A stretch of DNA of 64,000 nt from Shewanella sp. 10N.286.48.A6 (lineage in GTDB: Bacteria; Pseudomonadota; Gammaproteobacteria; Enterobacterales; Shewanellaceae), in the NCBI RefSeq assembly GCF_002873135.1, contig NZ_MCVI01000023.1:1-64000 (forward strand), given 5' to 3'. This document shows, piece by piece, positions 17,542 to 28,082 of this stretch; positions within the stretch are counted from its first letter, which is position 1, and each line of letters begins with the position of its first letter. The notes under the pieces are model-generated. The model ran no database searches and was not told the DNA's origin. It saw nothing but the letters and a program-made list of their open reading frames with translations. A program made the translations under genes and the position numbers.

Positions 17542-18462
17542 GTGCTTATGAATGAGTCAATTGAACAATCGCTGCCAGTTGAAGAAGTCGATTTTCAATT
17601 GGCTCATATTCGTTTAAGCGCCAAACGCTATGGCTGTAAAAATAAGCCTATTTTATTGGCTTTACATGGCTGGTTAGATAATGCTGATAGCTTTGAACCT
17701 TTAGCTAAAGCGTTACATACTCAGGGTATATTAAGCCAATTTCAACTACTCGCTATTGATTGGCCAGGTCACGGTAATTCACAACATAGACCTGGTAGTT
17801 ATCCACTTCATTGGCTTGATTATATTTATGACTTGGATGAATTAATCAATCAAATAAGCCCTTCAACCCCCCTCAACATCATTGGACACTCTTTAGGTGG
17901 TATTATTGCTGCGGCTTATAATGCTTGCTTTGCACACAAAGTCGATAAGCTCATTTTGATTGAAGCATTAGCACCGTTATATGAAAAGCCAACCCATGCC
18001 CAAAAGCGGTTGATTAATAGCTTTCAACAGCATAATCGTTTTAATGGCGCTAAATCATCGATGGCAAACATAGCAATAGTTAAGCAAAGCTTTACCCTCG
18101 ACAGGGCGGTTAATGCCCGTCATCAGTTAACTGGCCTTGATAAAGTATGGTGTGAGTTAATCATTAAACGTAATGTTGAAATTAAACATCAGCAATTATG
18201 TTGGAAAAGTGATCCCCGCCTTAAGCTAGACTCACCTTATCGTTTAACCTTTGAACAGGTTGACGCATTAATGAGCATGAGCGATACCCAGTGTTTATTA
18301 ATATTAGGCGAGCAGGGCTTTAAGCAGTTAAAATTAGCTTTACCTCAAGCATTATCATGGTTTAGTCGCCTATCCCATATACAAATTGAAGGTGATCACC
18401 ACCTACATATGGGTAGTGCAAAGCTTGTGTCCGATAAAATTAGAACTTTTATTCTAAGTTAG
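17542..18462 (+). CDS. Alpha/beta-fold hydrolase
   Basis: A soluble 306-residue alpha/beta hydrolase. The oxyanion region is ALHGWLDNADSF, the nucleophile elbow is IGHSLGG (Ser at about residue 117), and the late His lies in EGDHHLHMGS. It most resembles the serine-hydrolase-like group of uncharacterised esterases. The catalytic acid is not obvious to me. The substrate is unknown. The gene sits 37 bases after the methyltransferase gene and may be cotranscribed with it. The first ATG at 17542 is preceded by a GTG-type codon context, and the second ATG two codons on could also be used. Confidence 0.85.
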   Translation: MLMNESIEQSLPVEEVDFQLAHIRLSAKRYGCKNKPILLALHGWLDNADSFEPLAKALHTQGILSQFQLLAIDWPGHGNSQHRPGSYPLHWLDYIYDLDELINQISPSTPLNIIGHSLGGIIAAAYNACFAHKVDKLILIEALAPLYEKPTHAQKRLINSFQQHNRFNGAKSSMANIAIVKQSFTLDRAVNARHQLTGLDKVWCELIIKRNVEIKHQQLCWKSDPRLKLDSPYRLTFEQVDALMSMSDTQCLLILGEQGFKQLKLALPQALSWFSRLSHIQIEGDHHLHMGSAKLVSDKIRTFILS

Positions 18463-18692
18463 TATCTTGTTGTGGTGAAATCACTAGGATTTTTATTTCA
18501 TTTATGTGATTATGGTCCGAATTTAAACGGCCGTATGATTTTATGGCGAAACAATAAAAATTAACGCAAACAACTTTGCTGCGACTAACAATAATAAAAT
18601 TTTACGCTAGTTTTAAAGAGCAGTGATTTTTAGACCTTGCCAATATTGAAGGGCTCCTTCATAGCAATGGGCTAATTAAATAGGAGAAAATT

Positions 18693-20366
18693 GTGGACCA
18701 TCCTTGGATTAATAATTTACCAGAAAATGTACCAGCAGAAATTGACTCTGAACAATTTACCTCTTTGGTAGACATGTTTGAAACAGCAGTGTCTAAATAT
18801 GCTGATCAGCCTGCTTTTATCAACATGGGGGCGACATTAACCTATCGTAAGTTAGAAGAAAGAAGTCGTGCATTTGCTGCCTATTTACAAAACGAACTCA
18901 AGCTTGAAAAAGGCGATAGAGTCGCGTTAATGATGCCAAACCTGTTGCAATACCCTATTGCACTGTTTGGTATTTTACGTGCAGGGATGGTAGTGGTAAA
19001 CGTCAATCCACTTTATACCCCAAGAGAACTTAAACATCAGTTAGTCGACTCTGGCGCTAAGGCTATTGTGGTGGTATCTAATTTTGCCCGCACCCTTGAA
19101 GAAGTCGTTGCAGAAACACCGGTAGAATCTGTGATTATCACCGGGCTTGGTGATCAGCTTAGTGCACCTAAACGCACCCTAGTTAACTTTATTGTTAAAT
19201 ATATCAAAAAGATGGTGCCTAAATATGATTTGCCACATGCATTATCTTTCAGACAGTCGCTTACCAAAGGTCGCCGTTTACAATATATCAAGCCTGAGAT
19301 AACCACTGATGACTTATCATTTTTACAGTACACCGGTGGTACCACAGGTGTTTCTAAAGGCGCAATGCTAACTCACGGCAATGTGGTCAGTAATGTCTTG
19401 CAAGCTAATGGTGCCTATTCGCCAGCCTTAAAAAATGGCTCAGAGTTTGTGGTTACCGCTTTACCGCTTTATCACATATTTGCATTAACTGTTAATTGCC
19501 TATTGTTTTTACACAAGGGCAGTAAAAACTTACTTATTACTAACCCAAGAGATTTGCCAGCATTTATTGGTGAACTTAAGAAATATCCATTCACAGCCTT
19601 AACTGGGGTTAATACCTTATTTAATGCCTTAGTGAATAACGAAGATTTTAAAAATTTAGATTTTAGCCGCTTAAAGTTCTCAATTGGCGGTGGCATGGCG
19701 GTACAAAAAGCGGTGGCTGATAAATGGCAGGCCATTACCAAAACGCGCCTGTTAGAAGGTTATGGTTTAACCGAGGCATCACCACTAGTGACCTGTTGTC
19801 CTTATAACCTCGAAGGTTACAATGGCTCAATTGGTTTTCCTGCTCCTTCGACTTTCATTCAAGTCCGAGATGATGACGGTAAGGTATTAGCCCAAGGTGA
19901 AACAGGTGAGTTATTTGCTAAAGGCCCTCAGGTAATGAAAGGCTACTGGCAACGCCCAGAAGAAACTGCCAAAGTGATTGATAAAGATGGTTGGTTAGCC
20001 ACGGGTGATATTGGTTACATGGATGAGCAAGGCTTCTTTTTTATTGTTGACCGTAAAAAAGACATGATTTTAGTTTCTGGCTTTAATGTTTTCCCTAACG
20101 AAGTGGAAGACGTGGTGGCATTGCACCCAAAAGTGGTTGAAGTTGCTGCTGTTGGTGTTCCAAATGATGCAAGCGGGGAATTAGTTAAGATTTTTGTCGT
20201 TGCAAAAGATAACAATGTGACTGAACGCGATCTCATTAAGCATTGTCGCCAACATTTAACAGGATATAAGGTACCAAAACTGGTAGAATTCAGAGATGAG
20301 TTACCCAAATCCAATGTAGGTAAGATTTTACGACGAGAACTTCGAGACGAAGTTAAATCAGCGTAA
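18693..20366 (+). CDS. fadD: Long-chain fatty acid-CoA ligase
   Basis: FadD activates imported long-chain fatty acids to acyl-CoA on the inner face of the membrane, feeding beta-oxidation and producing the ligand of FadR. The 557-residue adenylate-forming enzyme contains the AMP-binding motif [12 protein letters not shown] (residues about 213-224), the GYGLTEASP motif and the C-terminal [23 protein letters not shown]. Translation starts at GTG 18693, preceded by TAGGAGA with good spacing. FadR is encoded elsewhere in this window and probably controls it, though I could not confirm an operator in the 230-base upstream gap. Confidence 0.95.
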   Translation: MDHPWINNLPENVPAEIDSEQFTSLVDMFETAVSKYADQPAFINMGATLTYRKLEERSRAFAAYLQNELKLEKGDRVALMMPNLLQYPIALFGILRAGMVVVNVNPLYTPRELKHQLVDSGAKAIVVVSNFARTLEEVVAETPVESVIITGLGDQLSAPKRTLVNFIVKYIKKMVPKYDLPHALSFRQSLTKGRRLQYIKPEITTDDLSFLQYTGGTTGVSKGAMLTHGNVVSNVLQANGAYSPALKNGSEFVVTALPLYHIFALTVNCLLFLHKGSKNLLITNPRDLPAFIGELKKYPFTALTGVNTLFNALVNNEDFKNLDFSRLKFSIGGGMAVQKAVADKWQAITKTRLLEGYGLTEASPLVTCCPYNLEGYNGSIGFPAPSTFIQVRDDDGKVLAQGETGELFAKGPQVMKGYWQRPEETAKVIDKDGWLATGDIGYMDEQGFFFIVDRKKDMILVSGFNVFPNEVEDVVALHPKVVEVAAVGVPNDASGELVKIFVVAKDNNVTERDLIKHCRQHLTGYKVPKLVEFRDELPKSNVGKILRRELRDEVKSA

Positions 20367-20369
20367 AGT

Positions 20370-20395
20370 AAAGCCGGCAATAGCCGGCTTTTTAT
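20370..20395 (+). terminator. Terminator after fadD
   Basis: AAGCCGGC AATA GCCGGCTT is followed by TTTATTA, a GC-rich 8-bp stem directly after the fadD stop. Confidence 0.85.
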
Positions 20396-20435
20396 TAGCT
20401 TTATATTGGTTAAAAAGATAAAATTGGAGCGTATT

Positions 20436-21548
20436 TTGTTATCGTTTGAATATATCAGCGACCCAGAAAGTTTAGCGAAATTAGTAGCACAGTATCAGCA
20501 AAGTGAATTACTTGTGCTTGATACCGAATTTGTTAGAACACGAACTTATTACGCAAAGTTAGGGCTTATTCAAGCCTATGATGGTAAGACGCTAGCGTTG
20601 ATTGATCCCGTTGCCTTAGCTGATTTATCAGCATTTTGGCAGTTATTGTCAGATACGAAGATCACTAAACTTGTTCATTCATGCAGTGAAGACTTAGAAG
20701 TGTTCGCGCGCTATGGTCAATGTCAGCCAAGTCCCTTATTTGATAGTCAAATTGCAGCGACCTTTACAGGCCTAGGGCATGGTTTAGGTTACGCGAAACT
20801 GGTTAATACCTTTTTAGATATCGAAATAGATAAAGGTGAATCACGCACCGACTGGATGAAACGCCCACTGACTGATGCACAACTGCAATACGCTGCAAAT
20901 GATGTGTTTTACCTTTACAAGCTTTACCCGCAATTGTTAGCGAAAATACAACAATCTAACCGTATGGATTGGCTACTTGAAGAAGGTGAGCGCATGACAG
21001 AAGGGCGTTTAACTCCGCCTGATGAAGAGCTTGCTTATTTAAAAGTGAAAAATGCGTTTCAACTATTTCCACAGCAGCTCGCTTACTTAAAAGTATTAGC
21101 TACTTGGCGCTTACAAAAAGCGTTGAAAAAAGACTCAGCCCTTGGGTTTATCATTAAAGATCATGCCTTAATTGCATTAGCTAAAAAACAACCTAAGACA
21201 GTGATTGAGCTTAATCAGCTAAATGATCTAACAGAGCATGAAAAACGCTTTCACGGTAAAGAACTGATTAAAGTGTTACAAACTGCTGACTTAAACAATC
21301 TGCCTGAAGCAGTAGATGTAATCGCTCTGAAAAATGGTTACAAAGCCTCATTTAAAGAAGTGAAAAATATTCTTATTCAGGTGGCTGAGCAACATGACGT
21401 TGCTATTGAGTTTATCGGTTCTAAACGTTTAATTCATGAGTTTTTAATGTGGTTGTACAATAAGCAACCTGCAGAAAAACCATTGTTATTAAAAGGCTGG
21501 CGCGCCAAGCTAGTAAAAGATGCCCTAGTTGCAATCAAGTTTAGCTAA
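20436..21548 (+). CDS. rnd: Ribonuclease D
   Basis: RNase D trims the 3' ends of tRNAs and other stable RNAs. The DEDD exonuclease domain comes first, with LLVLDTEFVRTRTYY, then VHSCSEDLEVF, and YAANDVFYLY as the third motif. An HRDC domain follows near residues 200-280. I place the start at TTG 20436 (LLSFEYISDPE), preceded by GGAG at 20425-20428, giving 370 residues; the frame is open back to TTG 20406. No ATG is available near the expected N-terminus, so a TTG start is needed either way. Confidence 0.93.
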   Translation: MLSFEYISDPESLAKLVAQYQQSELLVLDTEFVRTRTYYAKLGLIQAYDGKTLALIDPVALADLSAFWQLLSDTKITKLVHSCSEDLEVFARYGQCQPSPLFDSQIAATFTGLGHGLGYAKLVNTFLDIEIDKGESRTDWMKRPLTDAQLQYAANDVFYLYKLYPQLLAKIQQSNRMDWLLEEGERMTEGRLTPPDEELAYLKVKNAFQLFPQQLAYLKVLATWRLQKALKKDSALGFIIKDHALIALAKKQPKTVIELNQLNDLTEHEKRFHGKELIKVLQTADLNNLPEAVDVIALKNGYKASFKEVKNILIQVAEQHDVAIEFIGSKRLIHEFLMWLYNKQPAEKPLLLKGWRAKLVKDALVAIKFS

Positions 21549-21581
21549 ATAGACACATCAAGTGTAAAAATTGCTGCTACA

Positions 21582-21612
21582 AAAAAGCCAAGAGTAAACT
21601 CTTGGCTTTTCT
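21582..21612. terminator. Bidirectional terminator between rnd and minE
   Basis: AAAAAGCCAAGAG TAAA CTCTTGGCTTTT has a 12-bp stem with A-tract before and T-tract after, suited to both convergent genes. Confidence 0.88.
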
Positions 21613-21665
21613 TTACGCTCTGTGACTAGAGAGTATTTTTTACAAGCTCAGGCACAAACTCAGGC

Positions 21666-21926
21666 TTACTTACCTTCAGGTAAGGTCACATTTAGTTCTA
21701 ATACAGATAGGTTTTCATCATTTTGTTCTAATTGAACCGATACCTGATCTTCAGAGATATGTACATATTTTCTAATGACTTCAAGGATCTCTTGTTTCAT
21801 TTTCGGAAAATAATCTGGCGCGTCACGTTCACCACGTTGGTGCGCAACAATAATTTGTAAACGCTCTTTAGCTGTGACCGCTGTGTTGGTTTTTTTGTTA
21901 CTTTTAAAGTAGTCGAGTATAGACAT
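21666..21926 (-). CDS. minE: Cell division topological specificity factor MinE
   Basis: MinE displaces MinD from the membrane and drives the pole-to-pole oscillation that keeps division at midcell. The 86-residue protein has the N-terminal amphipathic MSILDYFKS segment, the MinD-interacting helix around TAKERLQIIVAHQR, and a beta-rich dimerisation domain with LEVIRKYVHI and LSVLELNVTLP. It is the third gene of minCDE, two bases after minD. Confidence 0.97.
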   Translation of the reverse strand: MSILDYFKSNKKTNTAVTAKERLQIIVAHQRGERDAPDYFPKMKQEILEVIRKYVHISEDQVSVQLEQNDENLSVLELNVTLPEGK

Positions 21927-21928
21927 AG

Positions 21929-22738
21929 TTAGCTACCAAATATCCTTTTTAGGAATCCTTTTTTCTCTTCTGTCAGAAATCTAAATGGTACTTCTTCACC
22001 AAGTAAACGTTGTACAGTATCAGCATAAGCAAGACCTGCATCACTTTCGTCATCGATAATTACTGGCACACCAGAGTTTGAAGCTTTTAGCACTGCTTGT
22101 GACTCAGGAATGACCCCAAGTAATTTAATTGCCAAAATCTCATTCACATCTTCAACACTGAGCATTTCACCTGTTTTAACTCTAGCAGGAGAATAACGTG
22201 TTAGTAATAGAAACTCTTGAATAGGTTCTAAATTTTGTTCAGCTCGACGTGAACGGCTTTGCAACATTCCCAAAATACGGTCAGAATCTCGTACTGAACT
22301 GACTTCTGGGTTGGTGGTAACAATAGCAATATCAGCAAAATACAATGCCATCATTGCGCCTTGCTCGATACCTGCCGGTGAGTCACAAACAATATAATCG
22401 AAATCTTTGCTTAGCTCTTCTAATACACCGCCAACGCCTTCTTTAGTCAGGGCATCTTTATCACGTGTTTGTGACGCGGGTAAAATAAACAGTTTGTCAC
22501 AACGCTTATCTTTGATTAATGCTTGATTAAGATTGGCTTCACCATTGATAACATTGACAAAGTCGTAAACGACTCGTCGCTCACAACCCATAATTAAATC
22601 GAGGTTTCGTAAACCGATATCAAAATCAATGACGACTGTTTTCTTTCCTTTCAAGGCTAAGCCAGTCGCTATTGCTGCGCTTGAGGTTGTTTTACCAACA
22701 CCGCCTTTTCCTGATGTGACAACAATAATCTGTGCCAT
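21929..22738 (-). CDS. minD: Septum site-determining ATPase MinD
   Basis: MinD is the membrane-binding ATPase that recruits MinC and is regulated by MinE. The N-terminus MAQIIVVTSGKGGVGKTT contains the deviant Walker A motif with its signature first lysine. The C-terminal amphipathic membrane-targeting helix is present (KKGFLKRIFGS). I start it at ATG 22738, giving 269 residues as in other MinD proteins; the open frame extends 22 codons further but that extension is not part of the family. Confidence 0.97.
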   Translation of the reverse strand: MAQIIVVTSGKGGVGKTTSSAAIATGLALKGKKTVVIDFDIGLRNLDLIMGCERRVVYDFVNVINGEANLNQALIKDKRCDKLFILPASQTRDKDALTKEGVGGVLEELSKDFDYIVCDSPAGIEQGAMMALYFADIAIVTTNPEVSSVRDSDRILGMLQSRSRRAEQNLEPIQEFLLLTRYSPARVKTGEMLSVEDVNEILAIKLLGVIPESQAVLKASNSGVPVIIDDESDAGLAYADTVQRLLGEEVPFRFLTEEKKGFLKRIFGS

Positions 22739-22766
22739 GTTGTTATATATCCTTTTAAGTTGCCAC

Positions 22767-23432
22767 TTACTGTGGCAATGATTCAACCATGAGTGTTTCG
22801 CCATTTAAGCGAATGCAGCCGCGTTGGTCACTGCAGTTTTGTTGCAAATGCTCAGCTAACCAATACTGCCCAGCAATAGAAACGAGTTCGGGGTCTAATG
22901 CATTGGCAATAATAATACTATTAACATCGCCAGACGCCCCGGCCATTGCTTTGCCACGTAATGCACCGTATATATGAATGCTACCATCTGCAATGACTTC
23001 TGCGCCATTGCCAACCGCACCAAAAATGACTAAATCAGCATTTTTTGCGTAAATTTGTTGTCCTGAACGGATATTTTGCTTAACTATTTTGGTTTCTTTT
23101 AATGGCGCAGGCATACTTTTAGCTTGTTTGCCTGATTTAACCACTGCAAGGCCTAATAGTTTGGCTTGGCTACTAATGCTTTCATTTGCTGATGTTACAC
23201 CCACTATAATGAGTTGGTTATCAGTAAGAAGTTGTTTTAATGCGGCTAAATTAATGTTTTCTTGCTCAATTGCACTTAAATTTAAGATTAACGGTGCACC
23301 AATAAAAAACTGTGGCGCTTGGGATAATTTACTTTCTAAGTCAGCTGCGATAGCGTTGAAATCATGGGTGTTGATATGGAGTACTGAAAGCGTGAAAGAG
23401 GTAGCTTTTAACTCGAGACTTTGTGTGGCCAT
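22767..23432 (-). CDS. minC: Septum site-determining inhibitor MinC
   Basis: MinC blocks FtsZ assembly away from midcell when recruited by MinD. The N-terminal FtsZ-binding domain begins [14 protein letters not shown], and the C-terminal beta-helix domain has [42 protein letters not shown] in pieces, the MinD-binding and dimer part. The start is ATG 23432 (221 residues), preceded by GGAGAG. The gene order minC-minD-minE is standard. Confidence 0.96.
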   Translation of the reverse strand: MATQSLELKATSFTLSVLHINTHDFNAIAADLESKLSQAPQFFIGAPLILNLSAIEQENINLAALKQLLTDNQLIIVGVTSANESISSQAKLLGLAVVKSGKQAKSMPAPLKETKIVKQNIRSGQQIYAKNADLVIFGAVGNGAEVIADGSIHIYGALRGKAMAGASGDVNSIIIANALDPELVSIAGQYWLAEHLQQNCSDQRGCIRLNGETLMVESLPQ

Positions 23433-23554
23433 CCAGGCTTTACTCTCCAAAAAATGTCAGTCTAAGAACTGAATTACAATTAATTTAATCATTGTCCATG
23501 TTATAGTGTGCGTTGTTTACTATCAAGCAAGAAACAGAGGAATTTAACCCCAAG

Positions 23555-23833
23555 ATGATTTGTACTGTATATAAAAGTAGTCGAAAAGTTGATACCTATT
23601 TATTTGTCGAGAAGCGTGACAATTTCGATGCCGTTCCTGAGGCTTTAATGAAAATGTTTGGCGTCCCCAAACTGGTGATGATGGTGCCTTTATTAAAAAG
23701 AACTGAACTTGCCATGGCCGACATTGAAAAAGTAAAAGCTGAGCTTGCTGACAAAGGCTACTATTTACAAATACCGCCCCCTGTTGTTAATTTACTGGCA
23801 GAGCATCGTAGAAGTTTAGGTTTAAATGACTAG
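23555..23833 (+). CDS. ycgL: YcgL family protein
   Basis: A 92-residue member of the YcgL (DUF709) family of gammaproteobacteria, function unknown. It starts MICTVYKSSRKVDTYLFVEKRDNF and ends with PPPVVNLLAEHRRSLG, both family hallmarks. ACAGAGGA precedes ATG 23555 by about ten bases; the frame is open 14 codons earlier, but that is before the family N-terminus. It lies divergent from minC, as in many relatives. Confidence 0.93.
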   Translation: MICTVYKSSRKVDTYLFVEKRDNFDAVPEALMKMFGVPKLVMMVPLLKRTELAMADIEKVKAELADKGYYLQIPPPVVNLLAEHRRSLGLND

Positions 23834-23967
23834 CGATATTTTTTAAAATAGTTATAGTTTGTTTATGATATAATTATATATTTTACTATTCCGGTGTCTG
23901 CCAAAACGTGTTAACGTTTAGTTAATAAAAATAAGAATAGCAATGCTGAGTTAATTTAGGACAATTT

Positions 23968-24942
23968 ATGATTTGGAAGATCATTTCATCTGTAATAGTT
24001 TATTTATTGGCTGTGAATTTGGTTTTTGCGCAGCAAGATATTAGTTTTGATGATTATTTAGACTCACTTAAAGATAAAGCTATCGCTGCGGGTATTTCCT
24101 CAAACACGATCGATGAACATTTCTCAAAAATCAAAGTGTTTAAAAGAGCCACAGTAAAGGGCTCTGAAACCAGTTTGAATCTAGAAAGTTACATACCTAA
24201 AAATGTACCTGAAATAACCGTCGTTACCGCAAGAGCTATGCTCAAAGAGCAACAAGACGCTATCGTTGCTATTGGCGATCGTTATGGTGTTCAGCCACGT
24301 TTTTTAGTTGCGCTATGGGGATTAACCTCAGAGTTTGGTGAGCAACAAGGTAATTTTCCGATTTTATCTGTCACCGCATCCAATGCTTATTCTGGCAATC
24401 GTGAGCAATTTTACATTGATGAATTTATTGCTGCTTTACGCATCATTGAATCTAATGATGTTCAATACGAGCAATTAATCGGTTCATCAACTGGCGCTAT
24501 GGGCCACCTACAATTAATGCCGTCACAGTACTTAGCTTTTTCGCAAGATGGTAATGGCGATGGCAATAAAGATATTTGGAATAATCAGTACGATGCCTTT
24601 GCAACTGCAGCATCAATGCTGCAGGCATCCGGTTGGCGTAATGATGAAACCTGGGGGCGTCAAGTTAGCTCAATTGAAGCATTAGCCGTGGAAGATACCG
24701 GTATAGACAATGCTAAAACGTTTAATGAATGGCAAGCGCTTGGTGTACGTCGCTATAACGGTAATGATTTGCCCAAGCGTGATGATATGCAAGTTGCTTT
24801 GTTAATGCCTGACGGTGAAAAAGGTCGCCAATATCTGGTGTATAATAATTTCAAACTGCTTCAAAAATGGTCTAACAGCGAACATTTTTTATTAACTGTG
24901 ACTTACCTTTCTGAACGAATCAAAAATCCGCCAATCAATTAG
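23968..24942 (+). CDS. MltB-like lytic murein transglycosylase, catalytic Glu replaced
   Basis: A 324-residue periplasmic protein with a signal peptide (residues 1-21, ending VFA) and an SLT_2 domain of the MltB type. These enzymes cleave the MurNAc-GlcNAc bond of peptidoglycan, forming anhydro-MurNAc ends. Family landmarks are STGAMGHLQLMPSQYL, the DGNGDGNKDIW loop and a C-terminal YNNFKLLQKWSNS segment. It has no lipobox, so it is soluble, unlike MltB. The segment that normally reads G-x-E-(S/T)-x-(F/W)-G, carrying the catalytic Glu, reads GLTSEFG here: Thr120 replaces Glu, and Glu122 follows two residues later. Activity is therefore uncertain. It lies between ycgL and ycgN, a conserved order. 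Confidence 0.87.
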   Translation: MIWKIISSVIVYLLAVNLVFAQQDISFDDYLDSLKDKAIAAGISSNTIDEHFSKIKVFKRATVKGSETSLNLESYIPKNVPEITVVTARAMLKEQQDAIVAIGDRYGVQPRFLVALWGLTSEFGEQQGNFPILSVTASNAYSGNREQFYIDEFIAALRIIESNDVQYEQLIGSSTGAMGHLQLMPSQYLAFSQDGNGDGNKDIWNNQYDAFATAASMLQASGWRNDETWGRQVSSIEALAVEDTGIDNAKTFNEWQALGVRRYNGNDLPKRDDMQVALLMPDGEKGRQYLVYNNFKLLQKWSNSEHFLLTVTYLSERIKNPPIN

Positions 24943-24982
24943 TGGTACAATAGCGGCAATGTTATTTTATTACTATTGAACT

Positions 24983-25423
24983 ATGTCTTTTTGGAATGAA
25001 AAAAAACTCGAAGAAATGAGTATCGTGCAGTGGGAATCACTGTGCGATGGTTGTGGAAAATGCTGCTTAAACAAATTAATCGATGATGAAACAGAAGAGT
25101 TGTATTACACCAATGCAGCTTGTCATTTGTTAGATGATGAATCTGGCGGTTGTCGACGTTATCCTGAACGCTTCAAATATGTTCCAGCTTGTACGGCCAT
25201 TACTGCAGATAATGTAGCAGAATTAACATGGCTACCAGATTCTTGTGCTTATAAGCGTTTATACCAAGGCAAAACGCTTCCCAGCTGGCATCCTTTACTG
25301 ACAGGTTCTAAAGAGGCCATGCATGAAGCTGGCATATCGGTGAAGGGTAAAACCATTAATGAAACCAAAGTACGTGAGCTAGAAGACTATATCGTACTTT
25401 GGCCATTAAAAGACGTTGAATAG
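24983..25423 (+). CDS. ycgN: YcgN family cysteine-cluster protein
   Basis: A 146-residue member of the YcgN/UPF0260 family. Eight cysteines lie in the N-terminal two thirds: CDGCGKCC at residues about 21-28, then isolated Cys in AACHLL, GGCRRY, PACTAI and DSCAYK. This pattern suggests bound zinc or iron-sulfur, but the function is unknown. The start ATG gives [13 protein letters not shown], the normal family N-terminus. Confidence 0.93.
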   Translation: MSFWNEKKLEEMSIVQWESLCDGCGKCCLNKLIDDETEELYYTNAACHLLDDESGGCRRYPERFKYVPACTAITADNVAELTWLPDSCAYKRLYQGKTLPSWHPLLTGSKEAMHEAGISVKGKTINETKVRELEDYIVLWPLKDVE

Positions 25424-25430
25424 TCATTTT

Positions 25431-25940
25431 TTATTTAGCTGGTTTTACTGCAGGAATGATTATTACTGCCAGTACGACTAAATAAACGATAAAAGTGACA
25501 ACCATCCATTGCGCCATGCTTACTGATAAGAATGTCCAAGGCGAGTCACTGCACATGCCAGTAGGGGAAAACACTGCTGGGAGCCATTTATCCAGTGGCA
25601 TCCATGTTGGAAATTCAGGGAAAAATGAGCAGGTGGAGAAAGGCGATGGGTCGACCTGTAGTTTATTAAGTTCAAGTGATAACTTTAATCCCCAGGCAGC
25701 ACTGACTCCCCAAGCTCCGATAGCTATTATTCTGGTTAACCAGAATTTTGGTGCTATCAGCCCCACCATAGCGGCAATAATTAATCCTAAAACCGCCACT
25801 CTGACATAAATGCACATGACACATGGGGCTAAATTCATCACGTATTGGAAAAATAGCGCAGCAGCCTCTAGGCCAATTGCTGACATAAGTAATATTAACC
25901 AAGCGCTACGTGAACGAGTGAAACTCTGTAAACGATTCAA
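25431..25940 (-). CDS. dsbB: Disulfide bond formation protein DsbB
   Basis: DsbB reoxidises DsbA in the periplasm and passes electrons to quinones. The 169-residue inner-membrane protein has four membrane helices. The first redox pair is in APCVMCIYVR (residues about 39-43) and the second pair is Cys in FSTCSFFPEFP and PTGMCSD. Sequence and length match the family. It converges on ycgN with only seven bases between stop codons. Confidence 0.96.
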   Translation of the reverse strand: MNRLQSFTRSRSAWLILLMSAIGLEAAALFFQYVMNLAPCVMCIYVRVAVLGLIIAAMVGLIAPKFWLTRIIAIGAWGVSAAWGLKLSLELNKLQVDPSPFSTCSFFPEFPTWMPLDKWLPAVFSPTGMCSDSPWTFLSVSMAQWMVVTFIVYLVVLAVIIIPAVKPAK

Positions 25941-25999
25941 ATCAAACTCCTTTCGATCTTATATTTATTATTAGTATGAAAACTCAACGGGATATAAAA

Positions 26000-26023
26000 A
26001 AGCACCCTCATCAGAGGGTGCTT
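26000..26023 (-). terminator. Terminator of nhaB
   Basis: AAGCACCCTC TGAT GAGGGTGCTT on the minus strand, followed by TTTTTATATCC. The stem has 10 bp and lies 27 bases after the nhaB stop. Confidence 0.87.
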
Positions 26024-26050
26024 AATTGATAATGTTCAAATTATTAAACA

Positions 26051-27637
26051 TTAATGCCCGCTTGCAGCGCCAATAACGTCTTTCGCAGTATGATGAATAA
26101 TGATGTGACTATCATAAAAATACTGGGTCATATCGGTTAAGAAGCCAGATTCAATAGTAACAACACCGACAATTGACAGTACAATCGTATAAGGCAGTGC
26201 CATCCAAACCATACGGCCATAGGACAGTCTTACTAATGGTGCTAAAGCAGAGGTCAGTAAGAATAAGAATGCAGCTTGACCGTTAGGGGTCGCAACAGAA
26301 GGCAGGTTAGTACCTGTGTTAATCGCCACAGCTAATAAATCAAATTGGTCACGGGTGATTTGGCCACTGATTAATGCTGCTTTTACTTCATTAATATAGA
26401 CAGTACCCACAAACACGTTATCGCTCACCATCGACAATAAGCCATTAGCAATATAGAACACCACTAACTGGGCGTTACCTTCAAAGCTTAGTGCCCATTG
26501 AATAACAGGGGCGAATAAATGTTGATCAATAATCACACCAACCACGGCAAAAAATACCGCAAGTAAGGCTGTGAAAGGTAAGGCCTCTTCAAATGCTTTA
26601 CCAATCGCATGTTCATCTGTCACGCCATTAAATGCCGTGGTTAAGATGATAACGGATAAACCAATCAAACCAACAGAGGCTAAATGGAAGGCTAAACCTA
26701 CGACCAACCAAATACCTACAAGAGCCTGAACAACCAGTTTCATCTTATCGGCAGTGGTTCTGTTTGCATCTTCATAGGCAGCATAATCGCTTAAAATTTT
26801 ATGAACCGCATCTGGCAGTTGTGCGCCATAGCCAAACCATTTAAATTTTTCAACAATGAAGCAAGTGGCTACACCCGCGATTAATACTGGCATGGTAACA
26901 GGTGACATACGAATAAAGAATTCACCAAATTGCCAATGAGCTTGGGCTGCAATGATTAAGTTTTGTGGTTCACCGACCATAGTACAAACACCGCCAAGAG
27001 CAGTACCTACACCAGAGTGCATTAGTAAGTTTCTTAAGAAACCACGAAAAGCCTCTAACTCTTCATCGCATAACTGTTCACGATCTTCTTTAGTGTGGTC
27101 ATGATCTGAACTAAAGTCTTTACCTGATGCCACCTTGTGATAAATCGAGTAGAAACCAACGGCTACAGCGATGATAACCGCGATAACTGTTAGGGCATCT
27201 AAAAAGGCCGACAGAAAAGCAGAAGCGGTACAAAACATCAATGAAACAACAATTTTTGAACGTACTTTAGTGATCATTTTAGTGAATACAAAAAGTAGCA
27301 ATTGCTTCATGAAGTAAATACCAGCAACCATGAAGATTAATAATAATAATACTTCTAGGTTAGCTTCTATTTCATGTAGAACTTGTGTGGGGGAGGTCAT
27401 GCCTATAATTACAGCTTGTATGGCGAGTAAGCCGCCAGGCTGTAATGGATAGCATTTTAGTGCCATTGCAAGGGTAAAAATAAATTCTACTACCAGTACC
27501 CAACCTGCGATGAATGGGCTGACATAGAAAAATAATAATGGATTTATAACGAGGAACAACAATATTGCATATTTATACCATCTTGGTGAATTACCCAAGA
27601 AGTTATGAAAAAATGCATTACCAGCAGTTGACGGCAT
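26051..27637 (-). CDS. nhaB: Na+/H+ antiporter NhaB
   Basis: NhaB exports sodium in exchange for protons and supports pH and salt homeostasis. The 528-residue polytopic protein begins with the family's [10 protein letters not shown] motif and has about a dozen membrane helices. Recognisable segments are [41 protein letters not shown] and [21 protein letters not shown]. It lies divergent from fadR, the same pairing as in E. coli. Confidence 0.97.
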   Translation of the reverse strand: MPSTAGNAFFHNFLGNSPRWYKYAILLFLVINPLLFFYVSPFIAGWVLVVEFIFTLAMALKCYPLQPGGLLAIQAVIIGMTSPTQVLHEIEANLEVLLLLIFMVAGIYFMKQLLLFVFTKMITKVRSKIVVSLMFCTASAFLSAFLDALTVIAVIIAVAVGFYSIYHKVASGKDFSSDHDHTKEDREQLCDEELEAFRGFLRNLLMHSGVGTALGGVCTMVGEPQNLIIAAQAHWQFGEFFIRMSPVTMPVLIAGVATCFIVEKFKWFGYGAQLPDAVHKILSDYAAYEDANRTTADKMKLVVQALVGIWLVVGLAFHLASVGLIGLSVIILTTAFNGVTDEHAIGKAFEEALPFTALLAVFFAVVGVIIDQHLFAPVIQWALSFEGNAQLVVFYIANGLLSMVSDNVFVGTVYINEVKAALISGQITRDQFDLLAVAINTGTNLPSVATPNGQAAFLFLLTSALAPLVRLSYGRMVWMALPYTIVLSIVGVVTIESGFLTDMTQYFYDSHIIIHHTAKDVIGAASGH

Positions 27638-28082
27638 AATAGCCTCTCCAGTTGTGATTTTGTGATAGTGAAATTTACTGGAAGGAATTTCGTGACAAAT
27701 AGAGCGACGTATTTACAGCTGACTTTGAATAAGACGAATTACATTGTTTCTAAACTATCTTGCTCAGTAAACAATTTTTCGTCATAGCCTTTTTTATCAG
27801 TCATTTAAACGCATTATATTTGTTAGTTTCAAAATTCGTTAGCTGTATCGCTAACTTACATCCTTTTGTTTGACGCGGTATTTTAGCGCAAACTTCATTG
27901 ATTGTAATCCAAGAAAATCTATCATTCGACAAATAGCCAACGAATATAACTGCTACGTCACAAACTTATCTGCGATTGGTGAAAAAGTAACCGGTAACAA
28001 GGTTAGATCTAGGCTTTAACTGCTATGTATGGTGTGTATTTATATTTCCTCTGGTATGATCTGTCTATTGGTTAACCACGGG
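27638..28082. other. Divergent promoter region, nhaB and fadR
   Basis: About 440 bases without a gene. An 18-bp inverted repeat GTTAGC TGTATC GCTAAC lies at 27838-27855 and could be an operator. No recognisable FadR or sodium-response site was found. The interval must contain both promoters. Confidence 0.5.

Noticed and set aside
18503..18530. A possible FadR operator before fadD (around TGGTCCGA)
   Set aside because: Only one half resembles the E. coli consensus and the other arm is absent; a footprint or conservation would be needed.
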